Source of the DNA: Aquatica leii
Taxonomy: Eukaryota > Arthropoda > Insecta > Coleoptera > Lampyridae
Assembly: GCA_035610365.1 (NCBI GenBank)
Contig: CM069432.1
Location: 275,999,482-276,063,481 of the forward strand
Direction of reading: 5' to 3'
DNA: 64,000 bases
The notes beneath the pieces are model-generated. The model saw nothing but the letters and a program-made list of their open reading frames with translations, was not told the origin of the DNA and ran no database searches. Below, piece by piece: positions 25,181 through 34,200 of this stretch. A program made the translations under genes and the position numbers. Each line of letters starts with the position of its first letter. Position 1 is the first letter of the stretch.

Positions 25181-25349
25181 AAACTAAAAAAAGAAATCTG
25201 CTAACACATGTTCGACTAAAAATCACATCAAAATCAAAGTAAGCCGATAACTAAAACAAGTTAAGCCAACGTATTGACAAAAGACAGAAAAATAAGTAAG
25301 CCAACTACGAAGCCAGGTCTTGAAGCAGCCTGAAGAAAGCTAAGAAAAA

Positions 25350-25600
25350 AACTATAAATTAGTACGTAAGGTTTTAATGTCAGCGAAAGTCAATGATCTA
25401 TTGAAAAGTAACGCTGTCAAAATCTCAACTATGAAATATGTAGGTTAGAAACAATGTTGGTATACTTGTGATAAATAACCTAAACTATTTTATAGTTGGG
25501 GTTTTGACAGCGTTATTTGTCAATAGATCATTGAGTTTGGCTGTCATTAAATCCAATGACAACTTTTCTACTTTCCGTACTAAATTATAGCTTTCTATAT
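25350..25600. repeat. Hairpin MITE with ~100-bp arms
   Basis: The left arm (about 25355-25440) and right arm (about 25490-25598) are inverted copies sharing TTTAGTACG-, TGTCA-, TCAATGATCTATTGA-, TAACGCTGTCAAAA- and CCAACTAT-like blocks. A 45-base unpaired middle separates them. There is no coding content. It lies in the leader between PBS and gag of the decayed LTR element. The transposon family is not assignable. Confidence 0.65.
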
Positions 25601-25725
25601 ATCATAAGTTGTATTTTTACCACAAGATGGCGTTGTAAAAACTTTAAGCAAACCGAACCCACTAAAGGCAACCAATAAGTAGAAAAGTAAACAAAAATAT
25701 AATGAATTATAGTGACATACACGAC

Positions 25726-25748
25726 CTCGAGCCCCACGTTGGGTGCCA
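25726..25748 (-). other. Primer binding site of the TGTTATG element
   Basis: The minus strand reads TGGCACCCAACGTGGGGCTC directly after the LTR end CGTAACA with a five-base spacer. The TGGCRCCCAACG form is typical of a retroelement PBS next to a 5' LTR. This fixes the element as minus-oriented. Confidence 0.6.
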
Positions 25749-25753
25749 AATTT

Positions 25754-26050
25754 TGTTACGTTGTTTTTCTCGTAACTTAAAAGAGCGACGACTAACTCAG
25801 TTGTTCCGGCGATAAAGTCGTAATCATAGTTCTGTTAGATTATAACAAATTTAAAAAAGCGCCAAAACAATGAAAGACTAGGGTCGGAGAGACCGCAGCT
25901 GAAAGAGAACAAATGACAAGACAGAAGTGATAACAAAGAGTATATTTATTATATCACAAACAACAGTTCATGTAGAGAAAAGTAAACAAATATATTTATA
26001 TAAATTTTATCAAACGCTTACAAGTAAGTCGGTATCACAGACAAAACATA
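25754..26050 (-). repeat. 5' LTR of the TGTTATG element, truncated
   Basis: This is the 3' portion of the LTR on the minus strand, ending ...CTCGTAA...CGTAACA next to the PBS. It shares AACAAATGACAAGACAGA and the TATATTTATATAAATTTTATC block with the LTR at 15.8 kb. The U3 part is lost above 26050. Confidence 0.65.
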
Positions 26051-26398
26051 TACCTTTGCCTCAAATTTTGGGTTTTTTAAAGATAACTTGTACAAAAATT
26101 TGGTAAGAACTTCAAAAACCAACTATATGTGTTACATTTATACCTTACCATGAAGTCCTTCAAATATCAAAGTTAAATTTTGATGAGCACTATTTTTGTT
26201 TATTTTTTGAAAATTTGGCAGTCAACCCCATTTTGGGGCGACTTTGCGTGAGGTGTCTTTGCCATCCCTAAAGTACAGAAGGATAAAATAAGGGGAAATA
26301 GGAAAGTTTATTAGGTAGGTACTCTTAATTCTTCAAAAATTGGTACATTATTAACTAAAAACCATTTATTTAAATTCATTCAAAATAATACAAGGGAC
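26051..26398. other. 3' flank of pogo-like element, TIR-like motif
   Basis: CCCCATTTTGGGGCGACTTTG (26225-26245) has the same shape as the TIR of the pogo element at 50929 (CCGTAAAACGGGGTTACTTTG). It may be the lower end of the pogo element whose gene starts at 34633. I found no matching inverted copy at the other end. Confidence 0.35.
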
Positions 26399-27547
26399 TA
26401 CAAATTTAACTTTGACAAACCTGCTGTAAACTCAAAAAGTTGCCGTGTGCTGGACTTCTGGCTGTTCGGTTTGGGTAATATCATTTCTATTTGATTTCAA
26501 TCTATATAGCTAACATCATCAGCATCTGGAAACACAAATTTATTCTGCTTATTTGAAATTAACAACAAGGAAGTCCTCTACTTGAGGTTCTTCCTCTGTG
26601 ACCATTTCTTCATGTTCATCAATTCCGTCATCTATTATTTCTTCAGCTTCTCTGACTGGAAATTCTGTGTTCATCCTTATTACATCATCATGTCATATGC
26701 TTTTACCTGACTCCACGCGTACCATTTTCTTTCTCGTTGCTCTTTGGACGTTCTGATTAGGTGACCTTGCTTCCTTTAAATAGTTTAATAAAGTTTCATC
26801 AATTGGCCCTTGTAATCTCTGTTCTACACGATAATTGGGCATCTTTTTGAGAACCTCGTTTCGATTCATAGGACTTATTCCTCATGCTTTAAATCCACTT
26901 TTTAGTATCTCAGGCTCTTTAATTTTAATTTTTTCAATCAACAGGTTTAAAAGGGAGGGAAAACTTGACTTATTCAGTGTTCGATCTTTAGGGTTTTTTA
27001 TTTTATAGTCTGTTAAAGTGCTTCGCCATGCCCCTTTCAGACACCGAAAAAAACTGACGTCAAGGGGCTGTGTAAGGTGCGTTGAATTTGGAGGAAGGAA
27101 CACAAATCTAATGCCATTACGTTGGCATTCTAATAAAACATTAATATTCAAATGGCTTGTGCCATGTGTGGCAAGTTGTCTCCTATAATCACCTTTGTCC
27201 CATTTAATTTTCGAGCCCACGGTAGTACAATTTTCAGGAACCAATCTTCAAAACATGCTGCGTCAAACCAACCTGACTTTGTGCGATTAAATCTGCAGTC
27301 TTTTGGCCCTCCAACGCACCATGCATCATATAGTCTTTCTGCTTTATAGACTACATATGTTGGCAACAGACTGCCTTCCGCAGTCCCTGCTGTTTTTGTT
27401 GAATTTAGCACCCTTTTAGGGTACTTATTGCCACGAGAAAAAATACACTTTTGCGAGCCAGGTTCATCTGTTAGATTTGTCTCCTAATAATTAAGCAAAT
27501 GTAAAGCTGGAACTCCAGCAAGTGACTGTTCCAAATTATAAAAATAC
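26399..27547 (-). pseudogene. Pogo-like transposase, C-terminal half
   Basis: Continues, across the gypsy insertion, the gene that starts at 34633. From 27547 down it reads NLEQSLAGVPALHLLNY followed by a stop where the first catalytic Asp of the family (NYDET) is expected. Then come PTYVVYKAERLYDAW, the second Asp in KVIIGDNL, LPPNSTHLTQPLDVSFF with the third Asp, and SLLNLLIEKIK. A frameshift near 27150-27240 and a TGA at 26879 break it further. An acidic C-terminus runs to about 26399. Upper end 27544-27547 is the ATAC target duplication. Confidence 0.85.
27544..27547. other. Gypsy target-site duplication (lower copy)
   Basis: ATAC stands directly before the lower LTR and again directly after the upper LTR at 34201-34204. 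The pogo frame reads up to one copy and resumes after the other. Confidence 0.85.
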
Positions 27548-28009
27548 TGTTACGTCTTTATTTATTAAAAACTAATTTATTTAAAACGACTAAAACTACG
27601 TTTACTTAATCTAGAAATATGTACACATTTAAATTAACCGAACCAATAAAATCTAATAATAAAAACACTTACACTATAATTTATGTATAACCGTTGTATA
27701 AAACTTAAAATAAGATAACGTCCTCGGATTTCAGACTTGTTTACAGTAATAATCATATACACGATTATTCTCGGTAGGTTTATCTCACACGCGTGCTAAC
27801 AATACGTATTTATTTGAACTTGATAATCTTCTTAATACTGCATGCATTCACATTCCAGCAATAACTGACCTACGATTTCTTTCTTACGTATTTATAGACA
27901 TCGGCGAATCTTTCTGGAGCGTTCCTTACTCTTCGCTATATCTTCTAGAAACTAGATAACAGCCTCCAGAAGGTTCTTGCATTTGCAAGTAATTTCTTGA
28001 ACGTTTCAC
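27548..28009 (-). repeat. Gypsy 3' LTR
   Basis: On the minus strand it begins TGAAACGTTCAAGAAATTAC and ends AAAGACGTAACA. It is nearly identical to 33740-34200. The last 27 or so codons of the macro-CCCH frame, with their stop at 27926, lie inside it. Confidence 0.95.
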
Positions 28010-28586
28010 TGCCCCCTTCTTAGGACTGTTCTGTCCCAGAACAGGAGACTGGATGCGACACCGGTAAAAGGGATCGTGGCGATAGCGGCAGCTACCTCCA
28101 TTTCGGCAACTTCCTTGACCATAAAAGTAACAGTCAATGGACTTTTCCTGACCCAATACTCTCCTCGGTTGGTAACTACAGACCAACACTTGAATGCCTG
28201 TTCCTCGGAAGACGACCTCCAACATGTTTCGAACTGTCCTCCAATTCAGTTGGTCTAAGCCACAACCAAGCTTGGGTACTGCCAATTTCTTAACATGATG
28301 GAACTCCATTTGTCTCTTGAGACTCCATAATGTTCGCCACAGATCTTTGTATAACGGCTTGACACGTGAGTATTTCTTGGTGACCAGATAGAAAACGAAG
28401 CGTCCGTCACCACGTAGTCCTAAAACCTTTCCGACTGCCGGTTGCTGTCTTCGTAATTCATCTAGCTGTCCAAACTTCTTTTAAACACGACTGCAACCCC
28501 TTTGGACATGTCAAGCTCCTCGCTCACGCAATGTGCGATGGCGTAATCTTTTGTGTCTGGAACAGGTCTTGTTGTTCCTCGGTGGT
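27926..28586 (-). pseudogene. OARD1/TARG1-like macro domain plus CCCH finger
   Basis: The module directly follows integrase. Macro-domain blocks in order are the end of the Pol frame (DLF), then in the next frame AIAHCVSEELDMSKGVAVVF, then in a third frame FGQLDELRRQQP, GRFVFYLVTKK and LAVPKLGCGLDQLNWRTV. This is the pattern of OARD1/TARG1, which removes ADP-ribose from acidic residues. The Lys in YLVTKK and the Asp in GCGLDQL correspond to its two catalytic residues (from memory K84 and D125 in human TARG1). A finger follows (28076-28132) with C-x7-C-x5-C-x3-H spacing, CYFYGQGSC...CRYRH. Frame breaks lie in A runs at about 28548-28551 and 28479-28482, so as sequenced it is not one ORF. They may be mutations, assembly errors or recoding sites. 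ADP-ribose hydrolysis by this element is inference. Confidence 0.8.
28010..28022 (-). other. Polypurine tract
   Basis: The minus strand reads AAGAAGGGGGCAG immediately before the 3' LTR. It lies inside the macro-CCCH coding frame. Confidence 0.8.
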
Positions 28587-31500
28587 AACTCCGAACCTAG
28601 CTTTTCCAGAACCTCCGTATAAGTTCATAAACTTTTCGAACTCCATTTCTTCGATTGGATTCCTGGTTCTGCTACTTATTACTCTGGTTCGGACCTGCAC
28701 TTGCGGATTGTGGTTATCGCCAGCAAACGGGGCTAGACGATCGACGTGGACCACTTTTGGCTTGCCTCTGGGTGGTTTTCGGATGCGGTATATAACGTCG
28801 TTAATACGCTGCACGACTTCATAGGGGCCCTCCCATTGCCTTTGCAGCTTCGGCGACAAACCACGTCTCCTTTGAGGGTTATACAACCAAACCATATCGC
28901 CAGGTTGAAACCCACCATTTTGCGCCTTGACGTCATATCTTGTTTTCATCCTGTCGCTGGCAATTTGTGTGTTTTTACGAACCTCTTCATGTACTTCGTC
29001 TAGCCTCTTTGCCAGCTTGCTGACGTAATCTTCTCCAGCGACTTCTTCTTCCAGTCTTCGTCCAAATTGAAGATCGCATGGTAATCTTATCTCACGACCG
29101 AGCATGACACAGGATGGTGTTTGGCCTGTGCTTTCGTGAACGGATGATCGGTACGCCATTAAGAAGAGGTGCAAGTACTGATCCCAGTCTCTTTGATGTT
29201 CGGACACTACCTTGGCTAAGTACTTGCCCATTGTTCGATTCATCCGTTCAACCATGCCATCAGACTGAGGATGGAGAGGCGTTGTCCTAGTCTTTTTAAT
29301 TCCTAACAGTCGCCAAACTTCTTGAAACAGCCCAGACTCAAAATTGCGGCCTTGATCGGAGTGTAATTCCAACGGAACTCCAAACCGGCAGAAAAACTCC
29401 TTTACTAATACGTCTGCGACTGTAGCTGCTTCCTGATTGGGTATGGCGTAAGCCTCCGTCCATTTCGTGAAATAATCCATCGCCACCAAGATGTATTTAT
29501 TTCCCGAATCGGATTCTGGGAACGGCCCTGCGATGTCAATCGCTACTCTTTCCAAAGGGCTTCCTACGTTGTATTGTTTCATGGGTGCTTTGCGCTTTCT
29601 CGCTGGACCATTTCCTGAAGCGCAGACTATGCATTTACGGCACCATTTCATGACGTCCTCTTTGCAGTTCATCCAGTAGAATCGTTCTCGCACTTTACCC
29701 AACGTCTTCTTAATGCCAAAGTGTCTTCCTGATGTCCCATCGTGGAGATGCTTCAACACTTCGGTCACCCTGCTCTTCGGCACTACCAGCTGTAGTCTGT
29801 TTCGCGTGCCCTCGGCACTTTCTAGGGATCGCTTAAGAAGACCGTCTTCTACTATCAAGGAGTCCCACTGCGCCCAGTACGCTTTGATATTTTTGCCCAA
29901 AGCACTCATTTCTTCCCAGGTTGGTCGTCGGCCGCTTTCTTTCCAGTCCAGGAGTAGTCTTATTTCAGGATCGTCTTCTTGTTCGCGACGTAACTGCTCA
30001 GGTTCCCACTCATCATCAACCATAGCAGTTCTCCGGAGACATTCGACTTTTTCTTCCAGTCGCGAACAATGGCTGCAGTCCGCCGGACATGGTCTTCTGG
30101 ACAAGGCATCAGCGTTTCGATGACTGCTTCCGGCACGGTGTTCTGTGTCATAGTCATACTCTTGCAGTCTCTCGATCCATCTTGCCACTTGTCCTTCTGG
30201 GTTACGGAACTGCAGAAGCCATTTTAAAGCGGCGTGGCCTGTTCTCAGTAAATACTTTCGTCCATACAAATACTTGTAGAAATGTTCGATGGACTTAACG
30301 ACTGCTAACAGCTCCCTCCTAGTGACGCAATAATTCCTTTCTGGCCTGGACAAAACCTTGCTAAAATACGCGATAACCTTTTCTTGTCCATCTTGAATCT
30401 GCGAAAGGACCGCGCCTATGGCCAGATTGCTTGCGTCGGTATCCAAAACAAACTTTCCATCTTCTCTTGGATAACTCAAAATCGGCGAAGTGACTAGGGC
30501 TTGTTTTAGTTGATTAAAAGAACTTTCGCAGTCTTCATTCCATCTAAATTCTGCTTTTTCTTCAGTTAATTTTGTTAATGGTTTGGCAATATTGGCAAAT
30601 CCGGGTACAAATCTTCTATAATAAGTGCACAACCCAAGGAAACTTCGGACCTGATGTTTGTCGATTGGTCTTGGCCATGCTTGCACGGCTCGGATTTTGT
30701 CTGGGTCAGCCCTTACTCCATCTCTAGATACGACGTGGCCAAGGTATTGGACTTCCTTCTTAAATACGTGGCACTTCTTTGGGCTCAGTTTGAGGTTAGC
30801 CCCACGTAATCGCTGGAACACTTCCTTCAAGTTGTTCAAGTGCTCTTCAAACGACCTTCCAACCACGATCACGTCGTCCAGGTAAACCAAACACGTCTTC
30901 CAAGACAATCTGCGCCAGATGGTCTCCATCAAACGCTCGAACGTTGCAGGAGCGTTACACAGGCCGAAGGGCATTACAGTGAACTGCCACAAACCAGTTC
31001 CGATCGTAAAAGCTGTTTTTTCACGATCCTTGGGTTCTAATTCTACCTGCCAGTATCCACTCTTTAAATCTAACGTAGAAAACCACTGGGATCCTGACAG
31101 GGTGTCTAGCGAATCGTCAATTCTGGGTAAAGGGTAGCTGTCCTTTTTGGTCACGTCGTTTAGCTGCCTGTAGTCTACGCAAAACCTCGTTGATCCATCC
31201 TTCTTCTTCACGAGTACCACTGGGGATGCCCATGGACTACTTGAAGGTTCAATTACGCCTTCTCTCTCCATATCCGTAATTATTTGTTCGGCTTCTTCTC
31301 TTCTCGCCAAAGGAAGTCTGCGTGGATGTTGTCGTATCGGCCGAGCGTCTCCGGTATTAATTTTATGTTTCACCACATTAGTTCTTCCTTTGGAGCCACT
31401 CTCCAGCGCGAACACATCTTGGTACTCTTGGATCAACACTTTAACTTTAGCCAGCTGGTCTTGGCTGAGGTTTTCGCATTTGGTGGTAAGAATGTCCAAT

Positions 31501-31706
31501 AGATGTTGTGGACACTTCTTCAGCGACGTATCTTCGTTCGACTTCACGCATCTCACAATTTGTGATACTGGCGTGCATTGGCCTACCACGGTCTTCTTTT
31601 TCAGCGTTACAGGATCTGAGTTGATGTTTAAGATCCTTACTGGCATCGTCTTCTTTACTCGTACTAAAGTTCTGCCAACGAGTAGTCTCTTTTCAACTAA
31701 GCCGCC
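28524..31706 (-). CDS. Gypsy Pol: RT, RNase H, integrase
   Basis: A continuous frame follows the TAG at 31707. The first internal ATG is at 31646, giving 1040 codons. RT motifs are [22 protein letters not shown] (catalytic Asp), FGLCNAPATFERLM and YLDDVIVVG (YLDD). RNase H has LDTDASNLAIGAVLS and TRRELLAVV. The usual TDH box reads RTGHAALKWLL here, so the third catalytic Asp is Gly. Integrase has the HHCC finger (HDGTSGRHFG, CRKCIVC), then Asp in AIDIAGPF, Asp in LHSDQGRNFES and Glu in DGMVERMNRTMGK. A GPYEVVQRI end domain follows and there is no chromodomain. The frame stops at 28524 in the start of the macro domain. Translation probably needs passage of the TAG as part of a Gag-Pol protein. 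Confidence 0.95.
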   Translation of the reverse strand, partial: GGLVEKRLLVGRTLVRVKKTMPVRILNINSDPVTLKKKTVVGQCTPVSQIVRCVKSNEDTSLKKCPQHLLDILTTKCENLSQDQLAKVKVLIQEYQDVFALESGSKGRTNVVKHKINTGDARPIRQHPRRLPLARREEAEQIITDMEREGVIEPSSSPWASPVVLVKKKDGSTRFCVDYRQLNDVTKKDSYPLPRIDDSLDTLSGSQWFSTLDLKSGYWQVELEPKDREKTAFTIGTGLWQFTVMPFGLCNAPATFERLMETIWRRLSWKTCLVYLDDVIVVGRSFEEHLNNLKEVFQRLRGANLKLSPKKCHVFKKEVQYLGHVVSRDGVRADPDKIRAVQAWPRPIDKHQVRSFLGLCTYYRRFVPGFANIAKPLTKLTEEKAEFRWNEDCESSFNQLKQALVTSPILSYPREDGKFVLDTDASNLAIGAVLSQIQDGQEKVIAYFSKVLSRPERNYCVTRRELLAVVKSIEHFYKYLYGRKYLLRTGHAALKWLLQFRNPEGQVARWIERLQEYDYDTEHRAGSSHRNADALSRRPCPADCSHCSRLEEKVECLRRTAMVDDEWEPEQLRREQEDDPEIRLLLDWKESGRRPTWEEMSALGKNIKAYWAQWDSLIVEDGLLKRSLESAEGTRNRLQLVVPKSRVTEVLKHLHDGTSGRHFGIKKTLGKVRERFYWMNCKEDVMKWCRKCIVCASGNGPARKRKAPMKQYNVGSPLERVAIDIAGPFPESDSGNKYILVAMDYFTKWTEAYAIPNQEAATVADVLVKEFFCRFGVPLELHSDQGRNFESGLFQEVWRLLGIKKTRTTPLHPQSDGMVERMNRTMGKYLAKVVSEHQRDWDQYLHLFLMAYRSSVHESTGQTPSCVMLGREIRLPCDLQFGRRLEEEVAGEDYVSKLAKRLDEVHEEVRKNTQIASDRMKTRYDVKAQNGGFQPGDMVWLYNPQRRRGLSPKLQRQWEGPYEVVQRINDVIYRIRKPPRGKPKVVHVDRLAPFAGDNHNPQVQVRTRVISSRTRNPIEEMEFEKFMNLYGGSGKARFGVTTEEQQDLFQTQKITPSHIA

Positions 31707-33419
31707 CTACATTGGTTCAATCGCGCGTATGTAGCCTTCCCGGAGACTTCCATCCAGGCGTGCCATCACCACACTTTCAGTCCTTGCAGGCAGAGTTACG
31801 TCTTCACTCAATAAGACTCGCACGACTGCCTTCTCTGACGAATGAAAAGGAATTTCTTCCGTGTCGATCTTCAGGACATCGTTCTTCATATCCAAATGGA
31901 ACCCATACTTCTTTATCACGTCCATTCCCAGGATAACTTCTTCCGTGATGTCGGCTACCAGTACTTGATGGTCGAGTACTCCATTTCCCAAACCAATGGT
32001 TACTTTGACTTGTCCGTGAGTAGGTATTTCGTCGCCCGTCGCTGTTCGAAGTCGTACTGTTACTGGTGATGTCTTCTCGTTTTCCAATAAGATGTCAGGA
32101 CGAATGATGGTCTTCGTCGCTCCCGTGTCAACCAGTAACTGGACGCTTCTCCCATTGATCTTGCTATCGAGATAAATGCTATGCCATTGCTCTCTAGGCG
32201 ATGCCATTTGGATTGTAATCTCCGGAGTTTGACTAGATGAGATTACTTTTTGTTTCTTTCGCTCGCCTCGTTCCAAATTTTCGAGGGTTCTTCTAGTCCT
32301 CTTCTTAGGTTTGGTACGATGCCGTCGTACATGGCCTATTTCATCGCAGTTCAAAGCTGTCACTCCTCTTTCCCGAAGTATTCGTCGCGCTATCTCCTCG
32401 ATGCTTTCCAGTGTCTGCGCGGGTACTTCTGTAGCACAGCAGAGTCTATGACCATCTCGTTGCGATGCTTGTTTTGCTGCTTCAAACTCCAAAGCATGCA
32501 CCAAAGCGTCATCCAGTGTCTTCGGTCGAGCTAACCGGAGAGTCTGCTGTGTTTCGCTGTCTCGGAGGCCATCTACGAAAGTTTGAATAGCTAACTGCTC
32601 CATGAAGGTATCCGGTGCTGTAGGATACGCAAGCCGTGTTAGTCTGGCGATGTCAGCCTCAAACTCTTGAAGACTTTCGGCAGCTTTCTGAACCCGACTT
32701 TTAATTTGAGCTTGATAGACTTGTTGAAGATGGGCATCTCCATATCTCATTTCTAATCGTGATATTAAAAGTTCGTAATTTTCTTGTAGGTGGTCAGGAA
32801 CAGTTTGTAAAATTCCAGGCGCTTCTCCACGTAAGGACACTATTAAAGACGTCGCTTTCTGCTTGTTGCTCCACCCATTAGCAGTAGCTGCGGCTTCAAA
32901 CTGCTTGTAGTAGGTTGACCATGGAACTTTACCATCAAAATTCGGTGGTACAACTTTGAACTTGTGAGTGTTTTCTTCTCGATGGTCCATTATTAAATCT
33001 TCACTCGTGACGCTTCCTTCGCCGTTACAATTCAATCGACTTATTCTTTCTTCAAGCAGTTTTATTCTGTCTTCTAGTTTGTCCTCTATTGCTTCCATTT
33101 TCTCATTCATAGATTCGCAAATTTCTTCTTTTAAATTTAACATATCTGCTTGGGTTTCCTCTTGCACAATTTTGATTTGGTTTCCTACACTAACTTGTAT
33201 TTGTTCCTCAATAGTCTTTATTTGATTTTCCATGCTCGCTCGTATCTCTTCTTTTAAACTTCTAGAATTTTCTTCCAGTTTTTCTTCAATTTTCTGTGAA
33301 TTTTCTTCCATCTTATGAGAATTTTCGGACAGTTTTTCTTGGATATTTTTATTCATCGATTCGAGAATTTCAAGTATTTTTGAATCCATTTTAACTGCTT
33401 GCAAACGCGTCACCGGCAT
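31707..33419 (-). CDS. Gypsy Gag and aspartic protease
   Basis: 570 codons from ATG at 33419. Residues 1-130 are a long charged coiled coil (repeated NSxKxEE and EEIxxSM-type heptads). Residues about 150-330 form the Gag core, with VPPNFDGKVPWSTYYKQFEA and ETQQTLRLARPKTLDDAL. A zinc-knuckle remnant near residue 360 (LNCDEIGHVRRHR) has lost most of its Cys ligands. The protease near residue 431 has LLVDTGATKTII (DTG) with the ILGMD flap-side motif. The frame ends in TAG at 31707-31709. The paralogue at 12368 has GAG there, so this stop looks recent, or is read through. Confidence 0.9.
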   Translation of the reverse strand: MPVTRLQAVKMDSKILEILESMNKNIQEKLSENSHKMEENSQKIEEKLEENSRSLKEEIRASMENQIKTIEEQIQVSVGNQIKIVQEETQADMLNLKEEICESMNEKMEAIEDKLEDRIKLLEERISRLNCNGEGSVTSEDLIMDHREENTHKFKVVPPNFDGKVPWSTYYKQFEAAATANGWSNKQKATSLIVSLRGEAPGILQTVPDHLQENYELLISRLEMRYGDAHLQQVYQAQIKSRVQKAAESLQEFEADIARLTRLAYPTAPDTFMEQLAIQTFVDGLRDSETQQTLRLARPKTLDDALVHALEFEAAKQASQRDGHRLCCATEVPAQTLESIEEIARRILRERGVTALNCDEIGHVRRHRTKPKKRTRRTLENLERGERKKQKVISSSQTPEITIQMASPREQWHSIYLDSKINGRSVQLLVDTGATKTIIRPDILLENEKTSPVTVRLRTATGDEIPTHGQVKVTIGLGNGVLDHQVLVADITEEVILGMDVIKKYGFHLDMKNDVLKIDTEEIPFHSSEKAVVRVLLSEDVTLPARTESVVMARLDGSLREGYIRAIEPM

Positions 33420-33720
33420 AAATTTAAATATAACACGAATATAAAGTTTAAATACACTACTTTTTTAAAATGCAGTTTTTATATAACACAAAATTTAATA
33501 ACGATCCACTTGTTAATATTAAACCACGGAAACGACTTTAATTAATATCGCAATCACGCAGTTGTTAAAAGAAAAAGTTTAATAAACACTATTTTATACT
33601 TTATAAATAAACACGCGTATCGCAAACTTAAAAGTTATTTACGTAATCAATGTTTTTATTACGCGAGCGATATCAAATAACTTAATGGTATTCACACTAA
33701 AAATCGCGAACGGTTTGATA

Positions 33721-33738
33721 CCTCAACACCTGACGCCA
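33721..33738 (-). other. Gypsy primer binding site
   Basis: The minus strand reads TGGCGTCAGGTGTTGAGG one base after the 5' LTR end. It starts with the TGG expected from a tRNA CCA end. I do not assign the tRNA. A 300-bp non-coding leader follows to the Gag ATG. Confidence 0.65.
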
Positions 33739-33739
33739 C

Positions 33740-34200
33740 TGTTACGTCTTTATTTATTAAAAACTAATTTATTTAAAACGACTAAAACTACGTTTACTTA
33801 ATCTAGAAATATGTACACATTTAAATTAACCGAACTAATAAAATCTAATAATTAAAACACTTACACTATAATTTATGTATAACCGTTGTATAAAACTTAA
33901 GATAAGATAACGTCCTCGGATTTCAGACTTGTTTACACTAATAATCATATACACGATTATTCTCGGTAGGTTTATCTCACACGCGTGCTAACAATACGTA
34001 TTTATTTCAACTTGATAATCTTCTTAATACTGCATGCATTCACATTCCAGCAATAACTGACCTACGATTTCTTTCTTACGTATTTATAGACATCGGCGAA
34101 TCTTTCTGGAGCGTTCCTTACTCTTCGCTATATCTTCTAGAAACTAGATAACAGCCTCCAGAAGGTTCTTGCGTTTGCACGTAATTTCTTGAACGTTTCA
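33740..34200 (-). repeat. Gypsy 5' LTR
   Basis: 461 bp, TGAAACG...CGTAACA on the minus strand. It differs from the 3' LTR at about seven sites by eye plus one small indel. Confidence 0.95.

Larger units (their letters stand above)
27548..34200 (-). mobile_element. Full-length Ty3/gypsy element with macro-CCCH module
   Basis: A 6653-bp LTR retrotransposon on the minus strand. It has LTRs of about 461 bp (TGAAACG...CGTAACA), PBS, Gag-protease, RT-RNase H-integrase, an extra macro-domain plus CCCH module, polypurine tract, and a 4-bp TSD ATAC. LTRs differ at about seven positions, so insertion is fairly recent. Coding breaks are few: one in-frame TAG between protease and RT, and two single-base frame breaks around the end of Pol. 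It sits inside a pogo-like transposase gene. Two other pieces of the same family lie at 12.3-15.5 kb. Confidence 0.95.

Noticed and set aside
28479-28551. Programmed -1 frameshifting at the A runs
   Set aside because: Neither site has a canonical X XXY YYZ heptamer in the zero frame. Loss of one A or an assembly error is simpler.
28531-33225. Many plus-strand ORFs of 60-136 codons
   Set aside because: All are antisense shadows of the gypsy Gag and Pol frames.
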